21,038 nucleotides of DNA from Scedosporium boydii. Its lineage: Eukaryota; Ascomycota; Sordariomycetes; Microascales; Microascaceae. The stretch is taken from contig NJFT01000375.1 in NCBI GenBank assembly GCA_002221725.1, forward strand, positions 1 to 21,038. Direction: 5' to 3'. The notes below the pieces were generated by a model that was not told where the DNA came from, searched no databases, and was given only the letters and a program-made list of their open reading frames with translations. Below are positions 8,379-19,875 of the stretch, piece after piece. Each line of letters begins with the position of its first letter. The stretch's first letter is position 1. Position numbers and translations under genes: made by a program.

Positions 8379-11300
8379 CTACATAAACTTCCCCTTAATC
8401 GACCCCAACACCAAATTCCTCTGCTGCCTCTTCACAACCTTACTGACATCATCCGCCCACCCCTGCGACGCATCCTGCAACTTATCCATACTATCCCCCA
8501 TCAAGTTCAACTTCTCCGTCCGCTCGTTCAGCTGCCTTGTCAAATACTCCCCCCACCCTTCCTGACTCCCTCCGGCGGCACTCGTACCCGCCGCGCCCGC
8601 CGAACCTCCCTGCGCAAGCCTCATGGCCCGCTGCTCCGCCGCCGCCGCCTCCAACATCCTCTTGCTCGGCGGCCTATCCGGCCCACCAATCAGCAAATCC
8701 AGATCCGTTGGCGACACGTACTGCGTGCCCGAGATCCACTGCAGGTTCGAGATCGTCGGGCGCGGGGGCGCCACCAGCTCCGGGTTGAGGATGAGATCGG
8801 CCGAGTTGGCGAGGGGCTCGCCGAGGCCCCAGACGTGGAAGAGGGCGAGCTCGCTGGGGCCGTTCCAGCCGAAGACGTAGCCGTTTTCAGTGGCGAGGGT
8901 GGCGGAGCGGCGGGTTGCGTCAAGTTGGGCCGGAAGGGGCGCTTTGGCGATCTCTTTGAGGGCGGGGATGGTGAAGGCGCGCGTGGTGTTGTCGCCGAAG
9001 ACGCCGACTATGACGGTACCGCGGTAGTCGAGCTCGGTGACGGACGCGGCGTCGCAGAGGACGTCGTCGAAGGATTTGGAGGCGCCCTTGGATGTTGCGG
9101 GTTTGAAGATGCGAATTTCCGTTTGCGTGACTGGAAGCTTGTTAGAGGGGTGCGCCCAAAGAAGGAAATGACATAAAACAACGTTGGAAGAGATGTGACT
9201 TACCGACAACCAAGACTCCATTCACCTGCTGCCCACTCCTCAAACCAGCCACCACCGGACCCGTAGCAGAAGCAATCTTCCCCGTCTCAGCCACGATCGG
9301 ACAAATAGCAACGATAGGATCCCCAAAGTCCACCACACCCACAAACTTGACAGAGTACCCTTCCCCGCCGGCAGTAGGCAGCAACTTGAACGTGATGATC
9401 TTGCCCGTGTTCGTGCCGACGAAGCACGCGATGCTTGAATAGCTGTCGCCCTCGAGCGTCATGACGCCAAACTTGACTTCGATGGGCCATTCCATCCGGG
9501 CGGTCGTCTTACCCTTGAGGAATGACGAGCGCTTCTCGCTCTTGGCGAACTCCGACAGGGACGCCTGGAAAATGATGGCGGGACCACGCAGGTCGATGAT
9601 GCTGAAGAAGCCGCCCTCGGACCCGGCGGCGACGAACCCTACGTCGGACACGCACAGCGCGGTGATAGGGCCCTTGGCCATGTCGTACAGGGTGAACGGT
9701 TGGAGGCCAGACTTCAGCGGCGGTTCGGCGCGCGAGGTGATGTCGGTGAGACCACCGGGGTTTGGCTCGTGCGGTTGGGCGCTGTCTCTACCATAGAACT
9801 GGTTCGGGCCCCATCGGTAGATAACCACCTCACCGGCCGTCGTACCGGCGGCGAACTCGCCGGTGCTCGAAGCCATGCTCATGGCGCTAATCTCGACGCT
9901 GTCATACCTCGATACAGCCCGCGCGACATCCACTTGCAGCTGTGAGTCGTTCTCGATGTCGTCGCCGTGGCCGGAATCCCAGATGCGAACAGTGCCGTCG
10001 GCGTGTGCGACCTGAAGGATAGTCCGGTTCTCGAACTTCCTCTTGGGCTTCACGGCCTCGGCTCCTCCCGTCAGGATGAGGTCGCCTTGGTTTCTCGTTT
10101 CGACCATTCCGAGCCATCGCGTCCGCTCGACAGTTGCAACATTGACCTTGGTGACGAACGGGTGTACAAAGTGCAGAGATGGATGTAGCTGATTCGTAGG
10201 ACTGATGGGGTAGCCCGAAGGGAAGCTCAACGTGAGCAGTTCGCCAGACGTCAGCAGCGCAATGATGGCAATCGGGTCCTGAGCACCGTTAAAGTGCGGC
10301 GAAGATCGCGCAATCAGCTGATAGTCCTCGACCTGGACGCCCGGAGGCAAGGGCAGGCTGATGTGTCTCCTCCCACAGAAATGATCCGACAGAGCCTGCC
10401 ACGACGACGTAGCGTACATGGGAGTCGGGCCCAAATCGATAAACGTCAGTCCTTGCTGAGGATCCTCGGGCGAGTGGCCGCCAGCAATCAACAGGCCAGT
10501 ATCGTCGGGATTCTCTTTGCAACACCACGAAATCTTCGTGAAGGGTGCAATCATCTTTGGCACCGGCTGCTGCCTCATTGGTTGGTCAACCCTCATGTCC
10601 ATCAACGTCCTCGCCATGAGCAGCTTCCCTTCCTTCGTATCCCAAAATACTAGGCTCCCATCATCGTGCGCCGTCAACACAAAGGTTCCGGAAGGATGCC
10701 ACTGCGCATGCGTAAGTCTGGGCGTCCTCGTTGTATCGGTCGTAAATGCTTTCCCGCCCGGAGCGCCAGGTGGCAAGACGTACTCGAAGAAGAGCTGCGG
10801 TTGGGCCTGCTTGATGGAGTAGATGACGGCGCCGTGGGTGTAGGAAATTAACAGCTTCCCAATATCCCTCGGGTGAAAGGCGATATCGACTATCTGGACC
10901 TGCCTCGCGTGAGGGTCCCTCTCCTTCCAAAAGTTCGGCAGTCTAAAAGACCTCGCGATCCTCTCCCGATCCAGGTCATAGGCGAGTATGTCTCCGTTGG
11001 TGAGCCCCAGCATCGCCCAATCCAGCATGGGATCGGTCGCAATGCACACGGCGCCGCCGGGCACAATGCCGCCGGCGATTCGCTTGGCGGAATCCAAATC
11101 CCATATCGTCAGCTCATTCCGAGTATCGAGGCTCACGAGTTTGTTCCCCGTGAAGTGCAGCGAGCGAAAGGACGTGGGTTTCGCGGGTTGGAAGGTCTTT
11201 TGCACGCGTCGCTGGCCGAATATGTAAATCTTTCCATCGCCGAATTTACTCTCGTTCGTGCCGACTGCTAATAATGATTGTACGGGGTCGTAGGCAAGGC

Positions 11301-11651
11301 AGCTATTTTTTCCGATTGAAAACTCGAGGTCAGCCTCGTTGACGTCACGATATTTCCCCTTTTTTCGGCGGGGGCGGGGAGCTTGGCCTGTGCGGGGCAA
11401 GGCAGAGAGGGGTCAAAGATAGATGAGAGAGGGGCACAGAGGGGCAAGCAAAAGGCCTGCACCACACTGAGACTGTGATCAAGCCAGGTGGCTTCGATCC
11501 GTTGCCCGTTGGCACTACTGGCAGACACATACCTGATCTGAGAGTTAATTCCATACCGAGCAAGGTCGTCGGGGCAGAAGTCGGTGGATGCGATATTCGC
11601 AGACAGGTCATGCTGCATGCCTGTCTGCTTCCCGCGCAGAAACCCAGCCAT
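8379..11651 (-). CDS. SRO7: Lgl/Sro7/tomosyn family exocytosis protein
   Basis: Members of this family bind plasma-membrane t-SNAREs (Sec9/Sso in yeast) and help dock and fuse secretory vesicles at growth sites; in yeast Sro7 is an effector of the Rab Sec4. Exons 11651-11533, 11302-9204 and 9130-8379 give 989 residues, normal for the family. Introns are 230 bp (GTATGT...ATAG) and 73 bp (GTAAGT...CCAG). The N-terminus reads MAGFLRGKQTGMQHDL, then INSQISCLAYDPVQSLLAVG across intron 1. The body is a long series of WD40-like blades (NELTIWDLD, DDGSLVFWDTKEGK, ADGTVRIWDSGHGDD, TTAGEVVIYRWG), expected to form two beta-propellers. An Ala/Gly-rich linker leads to a C-terminal R-SNARE-like coil at about 931-989, where Arg943 in NERTEKL aligns with the zero-layer arginine of synaptobrevin. 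No membrane anchor follows, as in tomosyn. The protein is cytosolic or peripheral at the membrane. Symbol is by family resemblance. Confidence 0.93.
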
Positions 11652-13139
11652 TCCGGTTCTCTTTGAGTTTGTGGTGATGAAGGTGGATGGGTGACGGAAA
11701 GTCAATGATCACTGAATGGGAGATGACGCGTCTTAAGTTCGAATGGCGCTGGCGCTGTTCAGGGCGACAGGGCCTGTGGTGGATGAAGCCTCCCTCCAGG
11801 GGAAGGTCAAATTCGGGTGGGGTTGTTCTTCGCCAGAGCAAGGACTGATCGGCTGATGCGGCGCGAAAGTCGTAACAACAACGAGCAATGCATACGCAAA
11901 GAAAACTCGACGATGCACTTGTTCCTACCAGTTGAACAGGAATGAGTGAAGGCCGTTGAGATGCATCAATTGATTTGAAGATTGATCAGGTGCAGACACA
12001 CGGAGGAAGTGTCAACAGCCGCCTGCCAGTCCATGGCTGAATCCCGACATGTGAATCATTTTCTCAACATGGCAAGACGTTTTACGTTTCCAAAACCATC
12101 TCAACAGAGAAGAGAGGAGTCGCCAAGATTTCGCCCAGGCCGCAAATCCCGAACTCCGCCTCGTTTCCAATAAGATTCCTTTCTCTCTCGAACTCCTGGG
12201 CGTGCGAACCTTGGCTTGCAGGGAGGAGAAATACCGACGTCGGCGCCAATTCAACGACGACGCGAGGCATCGAGATACAAAGAAGGACAAAGAAGAAAAT
12301 ATGACACTAAAATGCAAAATGAAGGCCAAGACTGGCTCCCTGTACCACGAGCGGGGAGGAGGAGAGTTCCAGAAGGTCGCGCAATGAAAAGGGACCTTGA
12401 GGGAAGATCAATTCTTCATGTTCGTCTGAAATACGAGCCATCAGAGTTCAAAGCGTACTTCGTACTCATCACATTGGTCACCGAGAATCCTTCAAATCCG
12501 GCCGAAGATTTTTTTATATTAATATTCAAGCCGCCAAGGTATCTGTGTGTCAAACGACTTCCGCTGCGCCGGGGGCAAGAACTCCGGCCGGAACCCTTAG
12601 CGCCCGAACATCCACCTCGGAAATTAAAGAACACCGAGATGAAGTCCGCTTTTCGTGTCGTGAGACCATGGCTTTAACACCACACAGCACAGGTAACATC
12701 AACACGGCTTGGCTTGAAATGAAAGAAGAAGAAGAAAAAAGAAATTGTCCCGTGTCCCTAGACAAAGACCCCCAATAGCAATTGTATCCCGATAAAAGAG
12801 AAAGAAAAAAGAAAGAAAAATAAGCTCATGAAAAGAAGAGAAAGGAAAAAAGAAATGAAGAAATCGTGATCGTAAACCGACGCTCAACACCATAGGAAAT
12901 GAAAGAGGAGAAAAGGATGGAAAGTGAAGGAGAGGAAGGAAGGCAGGTAAGGCAAGGTAAATAAAATGATCAGGCCCCCCAAAAAGGAAGATTCGCCAAT
13001 CCCCGAAAACCAAAAGACAGTCCAAGACACCATTCCATGCCTCCAACGCATCACGCAAACAGTACAAGACCATTTCCGATTCTCAGAAAAAGAGGAAAAA
13101 AAAACCGAACATCCTTCCCCCCTGGGGAACCAAACATTC
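11652..13139. other. intergenic region upstream of the Lgl gene and downstream of the zinc-finger gene
   Basis: About 1.5 kb that should hold the promoter and leader of the Lgl gene and the 3' UTR of the zinc-finger gene. Overlapping open frames at 11.6-12.7 kb have no recognisable motif or splice pattern. Purine-rich blocks at 12.7-12.96 kb and one GTACTTCGTAC motif (12455-12465) are the only structure I see. Confidence 0.5.
12715..12960. repeat. purine-rich blocks (A/G on plus strand)
   Basis: Three blocks, about 12715-12746, 12791-12864 and 12895-12960, are almost entirely A and G on the plus strand, separated by mixed sequence. On the minus strand they are pyrimidine tracts within 430 bp downstream of the zinc-finger stop codon, so they probably lie in its 3' UTR or terminator region. 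Confidence 0.7.
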
Positions 13140-14310
13140 TTACTTCCTGCGCCGAATATCCTTCGCTCCCTCGGCGCCCCTCACAAACCCACACCTCTTG
13201 ACCATCTCCTCGATGTCAAAGTCCTCCGCGTCCGCGTGCGCCGTCTTGAGGTGCCGCACGAAGTTGTCGCGTCTGTTGTAGATGTGACCCGTGCGTGCCT
13301 TGATGCACCCCTCGACGCGGCACTTGAAAGCCAGACCTTTTTCGTGGGCTACGCTCTGGTGACGCTTGAGCTCTTTCCGGGTGGGGAAGGATAGCGAGCA
13401 AACGTCGCATTGCGAGGCAGAGCCACTTGTGTCTTGGCCGACAACGTTGGACGGCGTACTGTTGGAATCAGAGTTAGCCAGATGGCCAAAAAGAAATAAT
13501 AATAAAAGGGCGAGAAACTTACATGAGAGTCGGCGGGCGGGTAGTAGTGGTAGTAGTAAATCCGAGGCCGTAGCCAGCATTAAGCTGAGCCGGCCACGAC
13601 ATCGACGTACTAGCCGCCGGCGACAAGACATAGTTCCCAGCAGGGCTCTCCGTGAGGTTTAGCTCTAGATCTGGCATCGGAGAGCCGAACGAAGAATAGG
13701 AGACGGCGCTGCCGTGTGGTGACGCCGTGGCAGAGATTGGAATCCATGGTGACGAGGTCGACGAGAGCGCCGGCGACGTGTTGTACCCATACGACGGGTC
13801 GGGGATGTCGAAGTCGAATACGGTCGTCGGCAGTAGCGGCGAGGCCGTATGCGGTCCTAGGGTGACTGGTGCTGGTGCCGTGGTCAGCGCTGTGGCTGTG
13901 ACTGTAAGTGTCGATGCCGTTATCGCTGGCCCTGGCGATGGCGCTGGTGCAATGTGTATTGGTGTCGGCGCCGGTGCCGGTGCGATTGGGAGGAGGGATG
14001 CTGTCGGCGCTGCCGTTTGTTGAGGTTGGGGTAGAGGTGGACACGGATCCGGATCCGGATCGAGATCCACGCAGAATTCGGAGAAAGGAATTGTGAACGG
14101 CGTAGGGAGGCTCTCGGGGGTGGATGTTGTTGTCGACGTCGTGGTTGATGATGATGTTGTTGTGGTCGTGATCGGGTCGTGAAGGGGAGGACTGAATCGT
14201 CGCTCAAGCCAATAATCGCAGAAACAAAACTCGAGGTTGGAAATAAAACAGGGGCAATTGCTATCGGGCGGGAGATGGGGTAGTTGGATGTTGTTCTTTG
14301 ACACCGCCAC
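13140..14310 (-). CDS. C2H2 zinc-finger protein, start unresolved
   Basis: Probably a nuclear DNA-binding protein. Exon 2 (13458-13140) encodes two C-terminal fingers: CDVC with HQSVAH (C-X2-C-X12-H-X4-H), and an irregular one, CRVEGC with HLKTAH (C-X4-C-X17-H-X4-H) preceded by RRDNFVR, a pattern common in fungal regulators. The protein ends KDIRRRK. A 64-bp intron (13522-13459, GTAAGT...CAACAG) joins it in frame to exon 1, a low-complexity Thr/Ser/Pro/Ala-rich region with FDFDIPDP and SPWIPISA segments. The frame is open up to 14310, but the first in-frame ATG is at 13677, which would give only 157 residues. The open frame begins with GTG, and a stop lies in frame upstream at about 14337. 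A TAG acceptor at about 14262 suggests a missed upstream exon, yet no good donor or ATG was found nearby. The 14310 end is therefore the limit of the open frame, not a claimed start. Confidence 0.72.
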
Positions 14311-14603
14311 CGTCGCTGGTTTGGGGATGGGCCTTTATTTCAAAAGCCCAACGTCCGTGGTTGAGAAGGGTTATGGTTCAGATGTCGATCCGGCGGCACG
14401 ACAGGTTTAGTCTGCTGTTTTTGGGGGCCGGAAGGAGTGAGGCACGTGAGAATGGGAATTGTGGGATATAATGGAGGAGAGGGAAGCAAAGGTAATGCTA
14501 ATTGATGGTATGATGCGTTGCGAGAGTGATGGATGTTTGAAGACTGAAACTGAAGTGTTCAACTCTTCTTCTTTAATAGTAATTTTGATGGTAAGAGCAG
14601 TTC

Positions 14604-14730
14604 TAGTAGTTGTGATAGTAGTAGTAGGAGTAGTAGGAGTAAGAGGAGGCGGTATTGTTGTAATGGCTGTGGTAGTAGTAAGTGAAGTGGTCGTCGCAGT
14701 AGTAGTAGTAGTGCGTGCGGTAGTAATGGT
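14604..14730. repeat. degenerate TAG/AGT trinucleotide microsatellite
   Basis: Runs of TAG/AGT with interruptions, for example around 14618-14639, 14672-14680 and 14699-14711. On the minus strand they read as ACT and CTA codons and create a Thr-rich open frame (14787-14407) that has no ATG. It lies upstream of the zinc-finger gene. Confidence 0.8.
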
Positions 14731-15359
14731 ACGCGTGGTAGAGCTGTATAGCTGCTGCACGGGGATGCTGTAAATGCGAATAGACAATCGACGGCCAGAA
14801 ACCCCGGTGGTTCAGAAAAGTTTGGGAGTGAAAGACCGAGATGCTTTATGGTGTGGGGATGACCCCTCATGCAGTGGACGATGTCTTGGAACGGACACCG
14901 AGAGAATAAGCCTTGGAATGGGAAGTGGTAGGAGGAGTAGTAGCGGTAGTCGTCTTTTGGATCGGCGGCTGTGTTATGGTACGTCCATGGTAATAAGGAG
15001 AGGTTGTATGCGGCGGCGGTGATGGTCGGAATGGTTGCTTGGTTTAAACCGTCCCAGGTGCAGAGTGAGTGGAGATCAAGGTCTACTTCGTACTGGCAGG
15101 GTAGTTGTTATCGACAACCGGGTCTTGCAGGGTCCGGGATCTGGTGAGGCTGCTATATATGTATGGAAAAGAAGGCTAGTTTCCGATTGGAGAGAAAGGT
15201 ATCAGATGGATCTGATATTTACGGGTAGGCTGAATTTGGACCTATTTTTCTTCTGTCCTTTCCTTTCTTCTATGTTTTTTGCCTGTGATTCCCTTAAGGC
15301 CAGTTAGGGCTTGGCGGCGCAGGGCAGATCGCAGGTGGTAGTAAGTAGCAAGGCGAAAT

Positions 15360-15373
15360 CCCTTGCGCAAGGG
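15360..15373. repeat. perfect 14-bp palindrome
   Basis: CCCTTGCGCAAGGG is its own reverse complement. It could be a dimeric factor site, though one such palindrome is not decisive. Confidence 0.6.
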
Positions 15374-15447
15374 TGGTTGCGAGTTGTCGCGACCAGAGTT
15401 GCAGTGTAGCAGTCGAGTCAAGTCGTCAAGCCGAGTCGAGCCGACGT

Positions 15448-15480
15448 GGTCAAGTGGTCACGGTATTGAGGTCAAGTGGT
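15448..15480. repeat. 11-bp direct repeat GGTCAAGTGGT
   Basis: Two exact copies at 15448-15458 and 15470-15480. They follow a stretch (15413-15443) of related GTCGAG/GTCAAG words, so the whole patch looks like decayed short-unit repetition. Confidence 0.6.
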
Positions 15481-15982
15481 TTTAACAAAAATGTAAGGCT
15501 AGCCTAGCTCAGAGCTAGATTGGGAGACCGATGGGTTTGGGAATAGCGCAGGATCAATTGATCAAACGCTTAGCGCAGTCAAAAAAGAGTGGGACGGCAG
15601 GATAAGAGGATAAAAAAAAATAAAAAAAGAAGGGGTCGTACAATTGGGAAAAGAAGGGGGAGTACACTTCCTATATAATCGTTGCGACAGATACTTGGGG
15701 AAGATCGATACCCTCCGAGAGAAGAAATATGGGAACGGGAAGCCAAGCTTCATGTTCCCACACCCCCCAGCCAGGCGGAATACATGGGATCTACGGCTGG
15801 GATACTTTTTGAGATACCTTGTTGAGAGGTCGGGGTTGAGTCTGGGGCTTGGGGCTGGTTCGGGGCAGGACAATGATGGAGATCAATAAGAGTGGGGATT
15901 GCGGGCACCAGCGTCTTGTCCTGCATTTAGTGCAATGTTGGATTGTGTATGAGTCGTATGAACGAAGTAGTGTCGAGCAGTG

Positions 15983-15997
15983 TAAATCGACGATTTA
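15983..15997. repeat. 15-bp palindrome
   Basis: TAAATCGACGATTTA is symmetric about its central base. A related word (TAGTCGAT) follows directly. Confidence 0.5.
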
Positions 15998-16796
15998 GTC
16001 GATAACGCAGTGTTTGTTAGTACAATTGTAGTGTCGCGTACTCGGTATTATTCCTCGTGCTTGGAAATGATGTGCGCAAGTACTTCGTAGTGTGTGAATC
16101 TATCGATGATGTCAACCAAATGGAAGTGCGAACGGGCAAAGTAGTCGCCCATGATAGCACGAGTTCTCCGGGCTGTACTCCAGGAACTCTCTCTCAGATA
16201 GGCGGATCTCAGTACGTACCCCCGTCTTCCTCCGTCCCCAGTCCCAGTCTCCATCTCCGCATCCGCAGGGCCAGCCAGCCAGACCTACGATGTAGGACTA
16301 GTGTACACTACAACCTTACAATTACACTCCACAACACTAGCCAGGGTGGACGGGAGCTCGACAGGTGAACTCAAAAAGAAGCTCAAGGTCAAGCACTGCG
16401 CAGGCGGGCCTCAAAATTCGGCTTCCTACTGGATGAGGGCCTCGCAGGGTCCAGGATCAAATTGCTTTGATTGCTTGATCATTGATGCATACCATACCAG
16501 AAAGAAAGTGATCGCCTGGCAAGAGCCGTTGGAGCCTAACGAAGAGCCCAACGAACCAATCCCCTGCCGCGGCCTCGAGAAATCCAGGGCGCTCGACCAG
16601 TGGTATTGAGGGAAAAGCACAACGATGTGGCAATGCTCTAACACGGGAGAATGAGGGGGATTTTAGGGGGGAGAAACTAATTGGGAATGAAGGGCACCAG
16701 GAGCGAAAGCCCGAGCCGGCGTTGAAGAATAAAGTGTGGCGCCGAGAGTGACCTCCGTGGCACCTGATAGTGGCTTGGGCTATGGGTGGTTGCACA

Positions 16797-16810
16797 CCCC
16801 CCGCGGGGGT
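16797..16810. promoter_or_regulatory. GC palindrome with two opposed CreA-like sites
   Basis: The core CCCCCGCGGGGG is self-complementary and contains GCGGGG on both strands, which fits the CreA/Mig1 consensus SYGGRG. It has no nearby gene that I can identify, so its role is unknown. Confidence 0.3.
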
Positions 16811-17015
16811 ATCTTGTTTGTCACTTGCTTGTGTTACCTTGATGGTACTGTCTTTATCCTCTTCTTTTGCATTTGATTCTTCTTTAGTTCGTTTTAGTTT
16901 ATGGAAAAGACGGCATTGCTGACCGTGGTGGTTTGGATATTAAACCTTACTCGGACTCGTGTCATTGATGGTGCTACGCTACCCTCATGATTAGCTGGCG
17001 ACACCTGTCTGTGGC

Positions 17016-17036
17016 TGTCTACACCCCCTGTAGACA
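17016..17036. repeat. 8-bp stem, 5-base loop inverted repeat
   Basis: TGTCTACA and TGTAGACA are exact reverse complements separated by CCCCC. There is no T-run after it and no gene next to it, so it is not assigned as a terminator. Confidence 0.6.
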
Positions 17037-17729
17037 CACGCGCGGCGCAGATAACCAGCAGCAATTGCGAGTGTACTTAGGACTTTGTCGCAGTGGGTGA
17101 ATTGATTGATTCCAGGGGTCCCGCGAATCGCTGGCTTTGCCAAGAGGGCCTCAAAATGACTGCACGTCAACAACCGAGTCGAGGAAGCTGGACAAGCTGG
17201 GCTGCATCCGGGAAATCCCGATGTCCATATTTCCATTCAGCATGATAACCATCCTTCCCATTTTACCTTTGAGGGTCCTGTCCATTCATCGTCCGGAGCT
17301 CAGCTAGGAAACACGGGCCCGGTATCCCCGTCCACGAGACAGCAGAGGCGTATTCCAGAATTAGGCGATCAAATTGATGGTGATAATTTGCTCAGTAACA
17401 TTTGAAAGACGTGATGACGACGAGGGGCGTTCCTGCGCCTCGTTTGGAATAAGACAAAAGGTCCCTTCGGGCAGTCGGCACCTTCGCTCTATTTCTCGCT
17501 CCGTCGCAAAATTGGACTCCTTCGTACTTCGTAAGAGACCCTGAATTTGAGCTCGGAGCTAGACGGACGGGCGAGTGAGACTGGGCAATTGACGCGACTC
17601 AAGTCGAGAGACTTGGTCACGTGCGCATCCGCCCCGTCCGTTAGGCTTTCGCATGAAAGGGGGTGAGTGGAACTGAATGCGGAGGACGTCGCAATGACGC
17701 CTTCAGCCCAACCTCTAAGAACTCACTTT

Positions 17730-17759
17730 GTACGAAGTACCTCGTACTTCTGTACTTCG
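17730..17759. repeat. cluster of GTACTTC/GAAGTAC words
   Basis: GTACGAAGTAC at 17730 is followed by GTACTTC at 17744 and GTACTTCG at 17752. GAAGTAC-CTC-GTACTTC (17734-17750) is a perfect 7-bp-stem hairpin. This is the densest site of a motif scattered through the intergenic DNA. Confidence 0.6.
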
Positions 17760-19875
17760 CAAGGCTTCCTGTCAGACTTGTCAGACAGCGCCCGTCGCTT
17801 ATCCCAAACAGGAAGGCTTCTAGATGCATTGCGCCTCCACAGAACTTCGTACAACCAAACTTTGGTTCAGAGTTCACGTGCCCCTCGTTTTTACCCGTCC
17901 GAGAAGCCCAATTCGACAAAAAAGAAATGGAGTCCTGCGGGGCGGAGTTCTTCTCGAAGGAAGCGAGTGGCACACCCGCCTCAATACCTTGATGCCCTCG
18001 ATGCCCGATGTCATCATCAATCACGGAAACGTGAAGGCGGGAGATAACGCGATACGATGGGAGAGAAGCGAAGTGGAAAAGGGGGGGAGGCGGTGGGGAA
18101 GGGTTACAGAGAAAGCTAAAAGGAACTACTCAAGGATGGAGCTTGCGATGAGGCGGAGGGGACGTTAACGCGAACTATATATCGACCTTGTGACAAGGGG
18201 GGGCCTCGCGTCGGTGTTCCTTCTCCGTTGTCCGAGCAAGGAAAATAAGAATGTTCTTTGAGTCTTCTTTGCTGCGAGGCGTGACCGAGATACTTGATTT
18301 GGACACCGTGCTTTCAGCTCTACCTCGCCTTGCTCGAGAACGCCACGCTGGGAACGATTTGCCGGTTCGTGCGAGGGGGTACAGACTCGAGGCAGCACAT
18401 TGGCTGGCGGGGGAAGAGAAACTCAGGAGCATGCATTGAGCAATGGGAGATGGCCGTGGATTGATTGTGCCAGCCATGAGCCGTTGTATCCAGGAGATGG
18501 ACCCTTCGACCAGCTACGTCGCATCATGGACGGGGAAACTCTTCCACGTCGGCGATGTGCGCTGCGTGCGACATGCGACGCCGGATTCTTTCCTCTGGTT
18601 GTCATGCACCCAACTCCGCTCCAAAAATCTCGTAATGAATTTGCTCGCGCGCCTCACTTGAACATCAAGGGATGCACCCATTTCTTGCCCCGCCTCCGCT
18701 CTGCATTCCTACTTTGTAACTTAAAACATCCCAAAGCCTCAAGCCCCAACCTCCCTGATCCTTGACGAGTCAAATGACGACATCAATCAATTCGGCCGTC
18801 CCCGAGCTTATTGTGTTCGCCCAAAAGATCACGGACCCACGTCATCGTCGGTGAACCCCTAAGCGCCAATTGTTCTAGAAGAAAGGAAACCAAAAAATTA
18901 AGACGATAACATTCAACACACCAAACTAGAATTGACCAACCGAAAGCTTCTGATCCCCCAACCAAGGCGCGACGAACAAAACCGCCCTAAACACATCATT
19001 GATGCAACCTCACTATCACCAGCCCCAGGAAAACAGCGAAGCTTAAAGTACAAAGTACCGAACTACTTTTTGCGAACTACTTAGTATGCACGTACAAAAC
19101 TAGTAATCTCGCCGAATCCGTCATCTGATGCCTTCTAGAAGCCTGCCAAGGTCCTTGGCATGAATCCTTGGGAGACGAAACATTCTCCGCGGGGACCAGC
19201 AGGCCCTTCCGACGTATGCGTATGCTAGTTCTCAAGATGTGATTGGGGTTGGCATTTTATTGTTAGTTTATAGAAACTGTAAATACTAGTCATTGAAACA
19301 TTTCAGGGATAAGAAACCCGTTCGTGAATTACCGCGTGATGCTCCCCCGCCTCTCAACGAGACTTCAAGACTCCCCCCAGCCCAACCCCACAGACAAACA
19401 AGCTTCCTTTTTGGCTCCTTAACTCCGATTACCATCTCGGCGGAAGAATGAATGATTGGGTTTCGGGAAATGTTCTGCCGTGGCTCCGTCCCCTTCGGAG
19501 CCAAAGGCAAAAGGAAAAGAAAAGATCATACCCTAGCTATCTTCCCGAAGAAGCGAGAGGGATCGCCGTCTCCGTCCGGCCGGGCCCGATTCTTCGGAGC
19601 GCTCAAGAGGTTAAACAGAACATGCTTCATAAACCTTCTCCATCTTGAAGTGAATAAAGTTCAAGAACCCGCACCCACATCAAATCGGAATTGGAATTCG
19701 CGGGGCAGCTCGGGTTACGTAAGACATTTACCCCTCCATAGCTCCTGCCCCGCGGTAGAATCTGCAAAAAAAAATGTCTGCATATCGAAAGCTTCAAGTC
19801 GCGATCACCCAATTCCATTTCGATATTCCGTAAAAAAAGAATTCCCGATTGATACAGTTTCAACGCTTCGCCAAA

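Larger units (their letters stand above)
14311..19875. other. long intergenic region between the zinc-finger gene and dihydroorotase
   Basis: About 5.5 kb between divergently transcribed genes. It contains the microsatellite, palindromes and repeated GTAC motifs listed separately. Open frames of 60-120 codons occur throughout (for example 16301-16609, 18251-18439 and 18400-18765) but have no ATG in good context, matching splice sites or known motifs. The last few hundred bases should hold the dihydroorotase promoter and leader. Confidence 0.5.

Noticed and set aside
8250..9176. 308-codon plus-strand open frame
   Set aside because: It lies opposite the last exon of the Lgl gene, is rich in Arg/Leu/Pro from antisense GC bias, and has no known motif.
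14407..14787. Thr-rich minus-strand protein
   Set aside because: It starts with TTG, has no ATG, and its composition comes from the TAG/AGT microsatellite.
16301..16609. 102-codon plus-strand frame with an EPLEPNEEPNEP repeat
   Set aside because: It has no ATG, no clear splice partner and no known motif; the repeat comes from a short duplicated DNA word.
17016..17036. Hairpin as a transcription terminator
   Set aside because: There is no T-run and no upstream gene, and fungal protein genes do not use intrinsic hairpin terminators.
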